A program made the translations under genes and the position numbers. The notes beneath the pieces were generated by a model. The model searched no databases. It was not told the DNA's origin and worked only from the letters and a program-made list of their open reading frames with translations. A stretch of DNA of 64,000 nucleotides from Branchiostoma floridae. Its lineage: Eukaryota; Chordata; Leptocardii; Amphioxiformes; Branchiostomatidae. Below are positions 19,821 through 32,900 of this stretch, piece after piece (positions within the stretch are counted from its first letter, which is position 1; the number at the start of each line of letters is the position of its first letter). The DNA lies in the NCBI RefSeq assembly GCF_000003815.2, contig NC_049986.1, positions 10,053,292 through 10,117,291 on the forward strand, in the 5' to 3' direction.

Positions 19821-22800
19821 CCAACAGCGCAATACCGAACAGCACAAAAATATTTTGGGACCGATATTTCTTGCAACACTGGACGCAAGGCTCAGGTATT
19901 TCACCAAAATTTTCACCAAAAACACTTCACTGTGTACTAAAGTACCCTTTTCAGCCATGCTAAAATCTAATGTCATGTTGCAGTAGATTATTAGAAGTGT
20001 GAACTCGAATTTGGACCCTTGATACCCCTTCTTGTACATTGATATGACACTGACCTTAACCTTTTTTTCTATTTCTAAATAGTATGAACTGATTCTTAAT
20101 CTCACATATGAAATATGAATAGATTACATGTGTTTGCACTAAAGATGGAAAAGAAGTATCACATTGTAGATCCGGTGCGTACGCGTATTGCATCAAATGT
20201 ACATTAAATCTGTGTTTTTCCCCTAAAATCAGTTCCATTCATTATGTTGTAAAATGCAACAATAACAAATAAATCGATTCAAGTCACCTTTAAAGACTGT
20301 ATAATGCCCTAAGCCAATCGTTGCTATGGAGGTTGCCATAGAAACATACCAGGCACTTTCAAGGTTAAAAAAATTAACACAAGTGACTTTCTTCAAGTGT
20401 GATTTCATTTGAATAAGTATTACAGTTACATGTATGATGCGTTATTTTAGGCAAACTTGCAGAAATCCATTGCCAATGCGTCATAGATATGGTGCATACA
20501 ATACATCATAGGTAAATTAAGAGTCGTTGCACGAGAAAACCAAGCAAAACCAGGCAGAGGCCGGAAGATTGGGGTCGGCCAAATCGACTCAAACTTTTAT
20601 GTGTGATAGGTATGTGGAACTATGAACAGCCATATAGTTTAAACTCTCCAGCTATTTTTCGTTATGGCGTTCTGGGACCCCCCACAGAGACCCTCTAAAA
20701 TCCAACAATTTATGACTGAAAATTACTGAAATTCCGATGGCAATCCTGAAAAATCTGATTAAGATACGAATATAACTTTTCCATTTCCAAATAGCATGAG
20801 TTCTAAAGTGTTACAGATTAAAAGATGAAGATGATGCATTAAAGTTAAAAGGGTGTTACCTGAACCATTGAAAGTAGAATTTTTAGAACCATTTTGTAAA
20901 TTTTAGTAATTTTTAAGGCGCAATAACATCTATGCGCAGTGGGTCTGGGGAATGGTTTTAATGTTGCTAGAGAGAGGAACATCTACTAATTCAAAAACAT
21001 AAATAATCTATTTGGCCATGCATAACGCAAGCTTTGAGAGGTCTTTATGGGGATTTTTCGGGTTTGGGCCTATAGTTAATCGGGTGTTTATATTACTCTA
21101 TGGGGGTAAGTCATGGCGAATGTTTGCGAAGTTGTTTGTGAACCATGCATTATTGTCAAAATATCATGATTGATTGGTAATATTAATTTGGGCTCCATAT
21201 GGGGGAATTAGGGATACTATAAAATGAATTATGCTGATTTTATACATTTTCACTGTTGCTTTCTAATGTTATTAAACCGGTATCTGTTCCTAAATTACTT
21301 TGTACATACCAGCTATGTCGTGCATAATGAGAAGGCTCTACACGGGAGTTACCAGTATTCCATAAATGTGATACCATTTAATAGAAAGGGCATAAGGAAG
21401 CGGATCTACTTCATATATATTGATAATCACAGAATAAGACCACAAGAAAGGTCAAGATTAACGCTTTTGAGGATGGATACGTGTATATTGTACATTTTCA
21501 TCAATTAGCCAGGGTATACCATACGGGTGCAGTATAGGTACTGCTATAGACAAACAAGATTACATTAATGGTTTGTTAGTATGCCTGACTATTCATTCAC
21601 CACTATAGGGTCATGCTGATTTGGGAACTGATGCGTGTATACGAATACAGAAATGGCCGGAAAAAGTTGCCTTTAATAATGTCAATACTAAGGCTATTAA
21701 ATGATGACTTGTACATTGTACTTTATTTATCGATTGCGGCATATCATAGGGCACAGTTTAGGTGACAAAGTGCTGTACACCAATGGCTATTCATTCATTA
21801 CCATAAGGACGAACCAAAAATCCTTCACTCCTGTTCCAGATGTACATGTTGTTTTACGTTTATATCAGATATGGTCACTATTAATGTCCATATACAGTGT
21901 CACTTACAACTTTTGTGCATATGCATGTAAACTTAACTTTTAAGGGAAGCAAATCCAGTTTTATGTACCCTTTATGCACGATACCAATTATGCATCCACC
22001 TCCTTGGATGGATTAGGTAGTGCCGTGGACTTGAAGGTATCATTGTATGTATATACTGGGCAGATCTTGCATCTTCGTGTGGCTACTGAGAGTAACTTTA
22101 ATTAATGGTCAACGGAGATACTCAGGACATATGGCCACAGGACGTATGCGCACTTTTGGCATAGACCAATTCAAAATTGTTTAGTTTGGGATTTATTTTT
22201 CCTCTCTTCGGAAATCCAGGCGAAAATTTCAGAATCTGGACTCTTGTGCCTTGGTATACTAAAAGAATAACCTCGAATTTCATCTCGGAGTGTTGAGAGC
22301 CCATGTTCACAAGACATGTCCACAATATTGTTTGAACTGTCATGAGTATCCAGTAAGTCTTTTTATGCCGCATTTCACATTGGTGCAAATTCATTTCCCC
22401 TGTCATTTCTTTCTACTTATGTTTTTCAGTCATATTATGTTAATACTACATTTTTTATTTATATCGTAAAATGATATTATGTATTGGTTATTCCTAAGTT
22501 GCTATCATTTGTATTGATTTGTATTGCGTTAAGGTTAATTTTCTCTTTCAATACTACTTTTTATTCTATTTGATATGTATGTACATGTATGTCTGGGGTT
22601 ACCACCCAGGCATATTGAAGACCGCCAATATAATGGCGATATGTACCCCCTGGTAAAATAAATAAAAAACAAACAAACAAACAAACATGTTCGCGTCTTT
22701 GGCATACATCACCTTGAATGATTTGATTTTGTGGTTTGGGGCTATTTTCAGACTACAAATGTAAATTTGCCAGCTTCTATGCCTTATATATCTAAATAGC

Positions 22801-24777
22801 ATGAAAATCAACCATGTTAGTTTACTGGGGCTCCCATCCCCCCTGGCTACTATTGAAACCCTGTGTCCTGAAATTTTGTATGTGTATGTCTATGACATAT
22901 GCCCACATGATGTAATTTGTTCAACACTATTGGCATGCACTTCTTCAAATGATTCATTCTTGGATTTTTTGTTTTGTATCGCACCAAAATTATATTTTGT
23001 TCTCCCTACCCATAATGGGTATCAAAAGTCTCCAAATTTGGCATCTCAACCTTATTAAAGCATGTGACACCCATGTGTTGGCCATTCGAGTCACGTAACT
23101 TCTAGTGTAACTATCTGTTGTCAACAAAATGTGGCTAGTTGATGAAAATCACACATATTCAAAAGGTGATAACAAGAAAATGTTTGATTCTCTGCGATTA
23201 AAAAAAGGAAAATTAACAATGTTATTAGAAGGTCCTGTGCCCACATTGACAACCGTTTAACAGAGCAATGCTTTCTGGAAGTCTTGTGTGAGCAGTCCAT
23301 ATAAAGTGACATGGCATAACTTTGGAGCAAAAACGTACTTTTCTGAAAATTACGAGCATTAAAGGCAATTGGCAAATAACTCATAATCAGTTAGTATGAA
23401 TCGCTGTACAATAATGTTTGGTTAGAAATAACCATTTTTAGAATATTACTAACAGCGAGCAGATTATTATTGGACTGAGCATAGCACTTTGGACAAATGC
23501 TTGTAGCCTCTTACAGCTTAAACTTACATTGCTGATATTTTGTGAAAAACTTCTCTGATACTTATCGGATCATATGGACCCCATTGAAAATCGAAAGATC
23601 TTGAGATATTTTCCAAAAGTCTTGAGATTTTGTGGTAAATCTTGAGATGTGTTGAGTCAATCTTGAGATTTCTCATGAGAATTTTGAGATCATTTGATAA
23701 GTCTCAACTTGAAGATTCTTGAAATACTCTCAATGCAAAGTGAACATTTTTTTCCAGACGGTCAGACAGTGTAGAGGGTACAGAAAAAGTTCCAAAGGCA
23801 TGACTCATTGTCATAGGGACAAAAGGTCTTGGGCGGTACCTTATACATGCACATTGTCGCAAGGATCAGGAAGGTTACACGTCGGACGTGCCCAATGACA
23901 CATGTATGTCAGACTAAGCCGCTTTACACATCTCCGATATAATAAGAAAGAAAAACATCACAAAATAAAATCTACTTCAATCGTCCTGTCCGTGAGCTTT
24001 GACTTGATTACAAAACCGTTCCAAGGACAAACTTTGTGAGTTTTCAGCAGGGTTTTGACACCAGCAAAAGAGCATGAAAAGGTCTCAATGGCCATAAATC
24101 ATAAGTTATTTAGACCCAGACTGACATGTCACTGAGTCAATGTAGCTTAAAATCGGCTTGATTTGGCCTTGTGGTGTTTTTACCTCTTTGTGATCGTCAG
24201 TAACCATTTTTTAACCGAATGATCGCTACTTCTAAATATTTTTTCACATTCCAATGACCTTCAATACACACAGTGTAACTTCTCAAGGTGCCAGTTCCCT
24301 TCCCCTTTCACAGTTATACAAATTAAAGTTTCCTCCTCCAGAGTGTTTGGCCAACAGGCAAGCAAAGAACAGACCGTTAGCCTTCACCAGGCCTTCCTAA
24401 GGGGACATGCATGGATCTTAGAATTCGGCAAAAGGGGCATATTTGGCCAGGAGAGTCAGTCCACGAGAAGGGGAACATTTCCCCTCCAGGCTGATCAAAC
24501 CCTTCGGTGACCAGACTCCCCTAGCAATTGCAAATTCATCTTATAGACAGCGTACTTAGTCTGGTAGAGACCAACAGAACGTCTGGCTTACCTTGCTTGA
24601 TTGCCCGTAGTGAATTGTAACACGTTTGTTGGCTGCTTGAGTCAAAACTGGTCTGCAACAGGAGTAAATAATTTAATGTACAGATATCTGTGCTGTAGAC
24701 AGAGTATAGACAGGGTGTGACCCAACTTGCGCAGTCACGCTAGCTACGACAAACGATAGCCTACGGCGAATTACCTT

Positions 24778-26262
24778 AAGATGGGGTCACACCTACGTAT
24801 ATTTTCAAGTGCGCATGATTTCCGCATGAAATTTTGTCAATACGCGGCCGAACGCCCAACATTTGGAAATTTTTGGAATAAATTCAATTGTACGTCGAGC
24901 CCATCTGGCGTTTGCATTACGACTTCAGCGTTTCCATTTCGCACGAGGTGCGTATGGATGCATATAAAATGCGCAACAGAATTTCCGTGCTGCGAATGAG
25001 GTACGTATGTTGGGCGTTTTCCGGACGCACACAACGTCTACCAACCGCATGCCTGACGCACCAAACGCTTTTCCGGTGTGTCAGTGGAACAGTTTCTGTT
25101 ACATATACTTTTGTTTGCGAGCATTGCCAATCGAGCATTTTTGTTAGAGGAACACATTGTACTACGTATTTTTTTGTTTACACGCAGTGCAAGTAGACCA
25201 TTTGGCAGAGGAGAGGTTTTTATATTCATTTGCGAAGCAGTGAAACTGTACTTTTACAGTAACGTGGGTCATCATTCACCTTTAAAAATTATATGAACTG
25301 TTAAGATTGTGTTTGTTTTCACTTTGTCCTTAATGATTCCTTATATCATCTTAGTATTCTAACTACTGTAAAAATCATACTCATACACACCACAAAACGT
25401 ATTCAAGATGTTTATCAAACACGTAAATTAAACAAATCTGAAACCTTACGCCCTCTTTCAAAGTTGTAATATGTCTCTATTTTGCACCTTGATATCATGT
25501 GGTTCTACACACAAAAATAGTATTATCAGCAAATAAAGTCATATATCTGTTACACAAAATGACCCGAGTGTTACACAAATTGACCCAGTGCTTCAGCAGG
25601 TTCCTCTGCATCTTCTTTTCCCTGGAGGCTCTGTTGGGACCAGTCACATTGATGGTGTCCTGCAAGTTGTGACCATCTCTCCATGCCCCCGGTACAAATT
25701 CGTCGGTCCTGGCCTGAATCTACCATCTTGAGATGATCTGTTTTGTCTGGACTCAGATGCACCTTCGTATTTATTCCAAATCTGGAGTGTGCGTCGATCA
25801 CGGTATCACTACGCGTAGTATACGCAACCCGATCGCAGAACGAACTGTACTAATTCGTGATCTATGAGTGCATTCGTTATACGGTCGTTCATGGTGCGTT
25901 TTGTCTGCGCTGTAAGCACGCTATGTACTCGCAATACCACGATATCCGCGTATTACTGCGTATAAAGCACAAACATATATACCGCACTCAACAATCGTGG
26001 GACCACTGTATTGCGTATTCATGACGTTTAGGCAACCAAACTGCGTACGAAGGATAGTTTTGTGCATGTCCAAAACTATCCGGCGTGCTGGGCGTATATT
26101 TTCGTTTGCCTGCGTACTTGAAACTATCTAAAAACGATTCAGATGCGTTTGAGGTGCGTCTTGTGCGTGCGGCCGCGTATGGAAGAAATTATTTTTAATT
26201 AGCCAAAATGTCAAAACGGAACTCATGCGGCTTGAAAATATACGCAGGTGGGACTCCACCTT
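24778..26262. mobile_element. DNA transposon with ~40 bp terminal inverted repeats
   Basis: The left end (AAGATGGGGTCACACCTACG, then TATATTTTCAAGTGCGCATGA) is matched by the inverted right end (AAGGTGGAGTCCCACCTGCG, then TATATTTTCAAGCCGCATGA). The 1485 bp are absent from duplication copy 1, where flanking sequence is continuous, so insertion is the simplest reading. The interior has many GCGTA motifs. Its only coding hint is an unidentified 76-codon frame at 25571-25801 on the minus strand. It is probably non-autonomous. The target duplication is unclear because flanks differ slightly between copies. Confidence 0.82.
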
Positions 26263-26302
26263 GTTTTATGGCCAACCAGTGATATTGTCCTTGCGCGTCA
26301 CG

Positions 26303-26597
26303 TACACGCACAAACACATACGCGCGCACACACACACGCACACACACACACACACACATATACATACGCACACATATACACATACACACACACACACACA
26401 CATACGCACACACATACACACACCAGACACACACACACATACGCACGCACACATACACACACACACACACATACGCACACGTAAACACACACAAGACGCA
26501 CACACACATACGCACACATACACACACACACACACACATACACAAACACACACACACATACACAAACACATACACAAACACACACATATATATATAT
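26303..26597 (+). repeat. (CA)n microsatellite, second copy
   Basis: Counterpart of 19539-19820 in duplication copy 2, of similar length but with a different pattern of CGCA and CATA interruptions. The frames across it are not genes. Confidence 0.95.
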
Positions 26598-27331
26598 CCC
26601 AACAGCGCAATACCCAACTGCGCAAAAATCTCTTGGGACCGAAATTTCTTGCAACACTTGACGTAAGGCTCAGGTATTTCAAAAAAATTTTCACCCAAAA
26701 CACTTCACTGCTTACTTAAGTACCCTTTTCAGCCATGGTAATATCTAACGTCATGTTGCACTAGATTATTAGAAGTGTGAACTCGAATTTGTACCCTTGA
26801 TACCCCTTTTGTACATTGATATGATACTGACCTTAACCTTTTTTTCTATTTATAAATATTGTGAACTGATTCTTAATCTCACATATGAAATATGAATAGA
26901 TTAGATGTGATCATAGTGTTTGCACTAAAGATGGAAAAGAAGTCACATTGTAGATCCGGTGCGTACGCGTATTGCATCAAATGTACATCAAATCTGAGTT
27001 TTTCCCCTAAAATCTGTTCCATTCATTATGCTGTAAAATGCAACAAGTTTTGCATAAATTAATCGATTCAACTCACTTTTAAAAACTGTATAATGCCCTA
27101 AGCCAATCGTTGCTATGGAGGTATATTGTCCTGACAGCGGTTGCCATAGAAACATACCAGGCACTTTCAAGGTTAAAAAAATCAACACAAGTGACTTTCT
27201 TCAGGTGTGATTTTATTTGAATGAGTATTACAAAGTTACATGTATGATGCGTTATTTTAGGCAAACTTGCAGAAATCCATTGCCAATGCGTCATAGATAT
27301 GGTGCATACAATACATCATAGGTGAATTAAA

Positions 27332-28070
27332 TCATATTAGATTGGAGTTTTATTGAAAATTAATCAAAATTACTCTTGCTGTGAAATACGACTGCTTCAT
27401 GAACTAACGACTTTAACATACTTAATTAAAGTAACTGTATAATGCTATTTCCCATTGCTATGTACATATCTTTTCCTTAGCAACGGTTGCCATGGAAACA
27501 TGCTAGGCACTTTTACAGATTAAAAAATGAAACTCTCCTGCTGCATACTTGTAACTTTCACTGTATGTTTTATGATTTTGCCTTTATTTAAGTATTTTAA
27601 CGCCAATGGAACAGAACCATAGAAATAGACATCATTGGTAAAAATTGGCCAAATCGTCACTTTTTTACAAACCACAGTAGTCTTGTCGACATTTTTTGCA
27701 GTGTGCTATGATAAGATTATCAATTGCATAATTTTACCAAGTAACAACCTAAGAGCAAAAGCCAAAAATGTACATTTTAAAAAAAGTGGATAAAAGGGTG
27801 ATAAAATGGATTTCGGAAGATGTACTGTAAAAAGGACTGTCGAAATTCTATAGAAATGGGTTTAGTTACTGCAGTACCCGCTTTTGTGTCATTTGGCATA
27901 CAAATCAAGGCATTTCCAGGCAGAAATGCAGACAGTGGCTCAACTTTGGTAATCGTTGCCATGCAAAAAAAGTTGCCTAGCAACAGTTGCCATGTAAAAG
28001 CAGGTCTCTACTGGCTCCACCCCTAGAATTGTTTCTATTGTAACAGTTGTACCGAACACGTCTGCCAAGT
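27332..28070. other. Non-coding stretch with X-box-like motifs
   Basis: No gene is seen. CCTTAGCAACGGTTGCCATGGAAAC-like sequence at about 27477-27501 and GTTGCCATGC and CCTAGCAACAGTTGCCATG at about 27955-27995 resemble RFX X-box sites (GTNRCC-n-RGYAAC). Confidence 0.5.
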
Positions 28071-28082
28071 CACCCCCGTTAA

Positions 28083-28248
28083 ACTCCAGCTCCGGCCCAC
28101 ACGGTCCAGCTCTTGCCCGCACTGTCCAGCTCCGGCCCGCACTGATTCCAGCTCCGGCCCGCACGTCCCAGCTCCGGCCCACACGTCCCAGCTCCGGCCC
28201 GCACGTCCCAGCTCCGGCCCGCACGGTCCAGCTCCGACCCGCACGGTC
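28083..28248 (+). repeat. Minisatellite in left terminus, ~19 bp unit
   Basis: About nine copies of CCAGCTCCGGCCCGCACGTC with small changes, GC-rich. The right terminus (29640-29765) has about seven copies in inverted orientation, so copy number has drifted between termini. Confidence 0.9.
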
Positions 28249-29639
28249 CCTTTTTCACAAAAGAAATGGCCAAAAAAAGTTTAAAAGTTGTCCATTTTAA
28301 GAAAATTCCGGGACGACTTGCAAAACTTTTTAGCGCATTCTTTGGCTAACATGTTCGCCCATCCTCTGACCGAATATGACGGCCCAAGACCCGCTGGTTT
28401 TTGAGATTACCCATACCTCCCGTCGCGATACTATAAGTCAGGCGCGCCTATGCGTAGAACGCCATGGCCAATGAAAGTTTCCGCTTTACACACAGAAGGA
28501 AAGCACAATCTTTAATAAATGCAGATAACATGGATAACATGACTGTCCATTTTCAAACGGTGGTCCATTACCCGGTTCATGTCCGCACATACGACTGTGT
28601 CATGTGGAATGTGGGGAGGGGGTGGAATACAAAGACCAGCACCAGTACAGGAGACATTTGAAAACAAGACATTTATCACCTCACTTCCTTTTCAATACAT
28701 TCTGAGTAATATTAGTCACCCTCTTTATTTTGTAAAATTACATGCTGTTTTCCTAGATCCTGTATTTTTTCTGTTTGAAACATTGCAACACATCATGTTC
28801 TGATTCAACATGTCAAAACATTAATGATTTTGCTTACAACTGCAGTAGCAATGTGCATCGAAAATACATGTACGTCCGTGCGAACACTTTCATTCATTTG
28901 CTGTATATACATGATAGGCTTCATTACATGAGAAGCATTTATCTAGTCCCATATTATTTCCATATGTTTAACAACAATCTGTTGAACAGCAATTGGCATA
29001 ACCAAAACTAAAAACCTTCTGTTACACAACTTTCTTGAGGATACACAAACTTTTGGGCATGACCAATACATCCCATTTGCTCACCATAAAAGTACAACTA
29101 TTTCCATTGTATACATGTATATCAGACATGTTAATTTGCAAGCATCTATAGATATAAGGTGACTATGTAACTACATACAAGTAGATAGTCTCTATCATGG
29201 GCAATTTGTTAACCATGTATAAGTAAGTAGTCTCTATCATAGGCATTTTGTTAGCCATTTAGAAGTCAGTCAGGGGCACGATGGGTGTCGCAAGAGGAAC
29301 CGGGTCATGGACCACCGTTTGAAGTTGTGAAAATGGACAGTCATGTTATCCATGTTATCTGTATTTATTAAAGATCGTGTGTTCCTTCTGTGCGTAAAGC
29401 GGAAACTTTCATTGGCCATGGCGTTCTACGCGCAGGCGCGCCTGATAAGTTATGGTATCGCGACGGGAGGTATGGGGTAATCTCAAAAACCAGCGGGTCT
29501 TGGGCCGTCATATTCGGTCAGAGGATGGGCAAACATGTTAGCCAACGAATGCGCTAAAAAGTTTTGCAAGTCGTCCCGGAATTTTCTTAAAATGGGCAAC
29601 TTTTAAACTTTTTTGGCCAATTTCTTAAGTGAAAAAGGG

Positions 29640-29765
29640 ACTGTGCGGGCTGGAGCTGGACCGTGCGGGCCGGAGCTGGGACGTGTGGGCCGGAACTGGG
29701 ACGTGCGGGCCGGAGCTGGACCGTGTGGGCAAGAGCTGGACCGTGCGGGCCGGAGCTGGAGTTTA
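29640..29765 (-). repeat. Minisatellite in right terminus, inverted, ~19 bp unit
   Basis: About seven copies of GGACCGTGCGGGCCGGAGCT-like units, the complement of the left terminal array. Confidence 0.9.
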
Positions 29766-29928
29766 ACGGGGGTGCAAGTTTCATGCTTTTATCATAATTC
29801 GAACAATTTTTGCACCAATCGACTGGACTATCAGTCACCTTTTTGAATACAGGAATTGTGACAGGCGTGTATTGTGAGCAAATATCACAATTTGTTTTAG
29901 AACACAAATTGCGTAGACATATGCATCC

Positions 29929-32900
29929 CTAGCGTTTAGTAATGCAAATGTTCACTCCAGGTGGAACCAAGGTTATTCCCAGGCTGCCATCGGTCGAAGG
30001 TGCAGCGGCGCCCTCTGGCAACTTGAAGGTGAAGTGCTTCAAGAGGGAAGAAAAGAGTAGAAAGAGCTCCATCTTAGCCAGCTGCTCACCGATGCAGACA
30101 CGGCGGCCTGTAGAATAGGATAATGAGACAAAATGAAATTTAAAAAAGACAAAACGTTTTTGATGACACCAATTACTGGTTTATAACATAGTGGCTCTAA
30201 AACATACATCTAGTGGTTTTGTTCGGGTATCAAAACTCACCAGCAGAAAAAGGGAGGAAGGATTCCTGCCTGGTAACCACCTTGCCGTCAGAGTCCAGGA
30301 ACCTACGGGGGTCAAACTTCTCTGGGTCTGGCCAGAATTCCGGGTCCATGTTAGCTGACCACAGGTTGGGAAGAACCTTTAAAGTGAATTGAGCGTAAAC
30401 ATATTTAGTTATCACTTCCGGTGTCTGAGTCGTAATGGTACGACTGTGGAAACATTATTTTGCACTTTATGCATAAAAAGTTGATTTGTTTATGATTAAT
30501 TGATAGAAACACAAAACATCCTCACATCTTCATCATATATATCTACGACCCATAAACACCCCCTCATATCCAAGTGTGCGTGTATGATAGTGATGCATTA
30601 TGGTGTAGGGCAAAGTTGAGCGATCCACAACGAAGATCTATCAACGATTTTCAAATCTCTCACCTGCGTTCCTGCTGGGATATCATAGCCTCGGAAAGTC
30701 GTGTCCTCGTTCGTGGCGTGAGGAAGATTAAGGGGAAGGATGGCCCTGATTCGCTGGATCTCCATGATAGTAGCCTCGGTATACGGGAGCTGGGACCTGT
30801 GGGCCAGGGTGGGCACGTCATGGTCTGCTCCCAGGACACTGTCCAGCTCAGCTTGAACCTGTTACAGATTTTTTTCTCATATTAATCAACATGTTTCATT
30901 TCAGTGTCTACATATTTAATTCCACGGGAGTTCGTTGAATTGTGCCAAAAGTGAAATCCCCTGACTTGTTATCAGTTGTTGTCTCGACAACTGGCTTCAT
31001 TTGCATAACAATGTCCCGACGTATTTTACTGATGTCTCAGAGGCCTTCACGTTTATGACACAATACCCACCATTCCTGTCGCGGTACATGCGCATTCGCA
31101 ACATTGGTGAACGAGCTCATTCCCTCTTGTAACAATTTGTGTAACATTAGATCTGGTTTCGTTGAAAGGTTCATCATTCAAGTATGTATACAGTTACTAT
31201 CAATTTTTTTCCAACAGTGACTTTTTTAAAGGTAGAGTACGTACCTCTAAATGAGGGTTGGAAGATCCCCAAGTTCTACGTACCCCTTCTCTGCAAAGAG
31301 GCGGGGGGTGGGGCTGGGATTGGGATTGGGGGCAGATGATTGAAACTAGGCCATTCTCAGACCAAGATGTGCTGTCTGACATCGAACATTTGGAGGTACG
31401 TACTCTACATTAAAACAGTCACTGTTGGAAGAAAATTGATAGTAACTAGATCTGGTTTGAAATGATAATGTCACTGAACCGAATGCAGCTCTCTATATAC
31501 GGGAACAGGACATGCGTACACATCGAGGAACTGTTAACTAGACCAAAAACGATCACTAGCACGTGCGCACTCAGCACTGTGACGTACCTTGTGCTGCTCC
31601 TCTGGACACAGAACCATGTAGAGAAGACCCCATCGCAAGGAGTTGGCCGTGGTCTCGACTCCAGCAAGAAACAGGCCTTGAACTATCCACACAATGTTCT
31701 CTTCTGTAAAGCAGTCGGTATGCTCTTGGGTCTGTAGCTCGTTGAGGAGTAGGTCGATGAAGTCTCGTGGATTCTTGTTGTCCAAGGTCTCGCGATGCTT
31801 GGTAATTTCTTGTCGAATGAATGTGTGGACCTCGTTAAGGTATTCGAAAAGAATTCTGTTTGTTGAATTTACTGTGAGAAAGCAATTCGATATGATATCG
31901 TGCAGTTAATAACTGTTCAAATTAAAAAAAGTCAGTGCTGTATATAGTTCGTATCTCTGAGTTTTGAACACTCTTGTTCTTGTTCAGTTACTGGATAACA
32001 CCCCTAGTTTGTGTTGGGGCAAACCATCCAGGAGAGTATCTGAACCATTCAAAAATGAACAAAATCGATCTTTTGTAACGTGATATTGCTTGATCCGAAC
32101 AAACATTTGCTTTTAATTAAGTACTCAAAGTGAAAGAAATTCATGAACAGAACATCATTACACAAATACTATCCTACCTCCCGGTATGAATCGCAGAAAG
32201 GGAAACACAGTCATTAGCTGACTGGATTTCAGTTGGGCGTGTAGCTTGTTTACAATCTTGGTCAGTTCCACAAACTTCACATCATCGTAGTCGTAGCGTT
32301 TCCCGAACACCATGGAGCAGATGATGTTGGCGACTGACACAGTCAGGTTGTCGGCGATGTCGCGTGCCTGTGCGTCCCCTTGTTCTGACATCTATCAAAG
32401 TACAAACTACATGGGTCAGATTATCAATCCTCTGATAAATCCGCTGGTATCTATGTAAAACCCAGACCCAGTGTAGCCTGCGTTCTATCGTCTCACTTAG
32501 TTAGATCATTCCCAGCCAATCACGTCGCTGCCTGTGGTCAAAAGGCAACGTGATTGGCTGGTGACCTTCCCCAAAAACAACAAAAGGGACAGACTCTGAC
32601 TCGCCAACGGCTGTGATTAATCCTGGCCATAATTTTGAAACTATTAATATTATATAGAAAAATTGTAAATTGTATTTATTTATTTATTTGTACAGTTGTT
32701 AACCAACAGCCAGGGTTGCCCAACTAGCCATGGGCTATTGCCAAGGACTTACCCCGAGAGGAAAAGTACATGTTACATATTATATAAATCATTAACATTA
32801 GTTTAGAAACAATAATGGTTACAAATTTACATCATATATTACATGTATACTATCTGTGTGTACATGCTAAAAGTCACATATCATGAGGTAGTACAGGTTC

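Larger units (their letters stand above)
15465..20522 (+). repeat. Segmental duplication, copy 1 (~5.06 kb)
   Basis: The block from CCGGAAGATTGGGGTCGG to CATCATAGGTAAATTAA is repeated head-to-tail at 20561-27331, with only about 38 bases between the copies. Identity is high across non-coding sequence. Copy 1 has about 50 bases of (CAAA)n at 17560-17610 against a shorter tract in copy 2. It also lacks about 240 bases present in copy 2 at about 24440-24670 and the transposon at 24778-26262. No gene is seen. It contains the right inverted-repeat arm (17818-19020). Confidence 0.88.
20561..27331 (+). repeat. Segmental duplication, copy 2 (~6.77 kb with insertions)
   Basis: Direct copy of 15465-20522. 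Extra length comes from about 240 bases at about 24440-24670 and a 1485 bp inverted-repeat transposon at 24778-26262. The empty retrotransposon site is also kept here (23475-23485). No host gene is seen. Confidence 0.88.
28071..29774. mobile_element. Fold-back transposon, 1704 bp, 5 bp target duplication
   Basis: The ends are perfect inverted CACCCCCGTTAAACTCCAGC. The flanks carry CAAGT on both sides (28066-28070 and 29775-29779). Inverted similarity extends about 520 bp inward from each end and includes minisatellites and a unique block (28248-28590 against about 29290-29640). The central ~700 bp are non-coding, with a small tandem duplication at about 29180-29270. CAC termini with a 5 bp duplication would fit a Transib-like non-autonomous element, but that class is a guess. 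It ends 155 bp downstream of the P450 gene A stop codon. Confidence 0.88.

Noticed and set aside
19496..19986. Long His/Thr-rich and Cys/Val-rich frames on both strands
   Set aside because: They are translations of the (CA)n microsatellite. The same occurs at 26195-26719.
28083..28248. CRISPR-like short repeats
   Set aside because: Units are contiguous with no spacers; it is a minisatellite in a transposon terminus.
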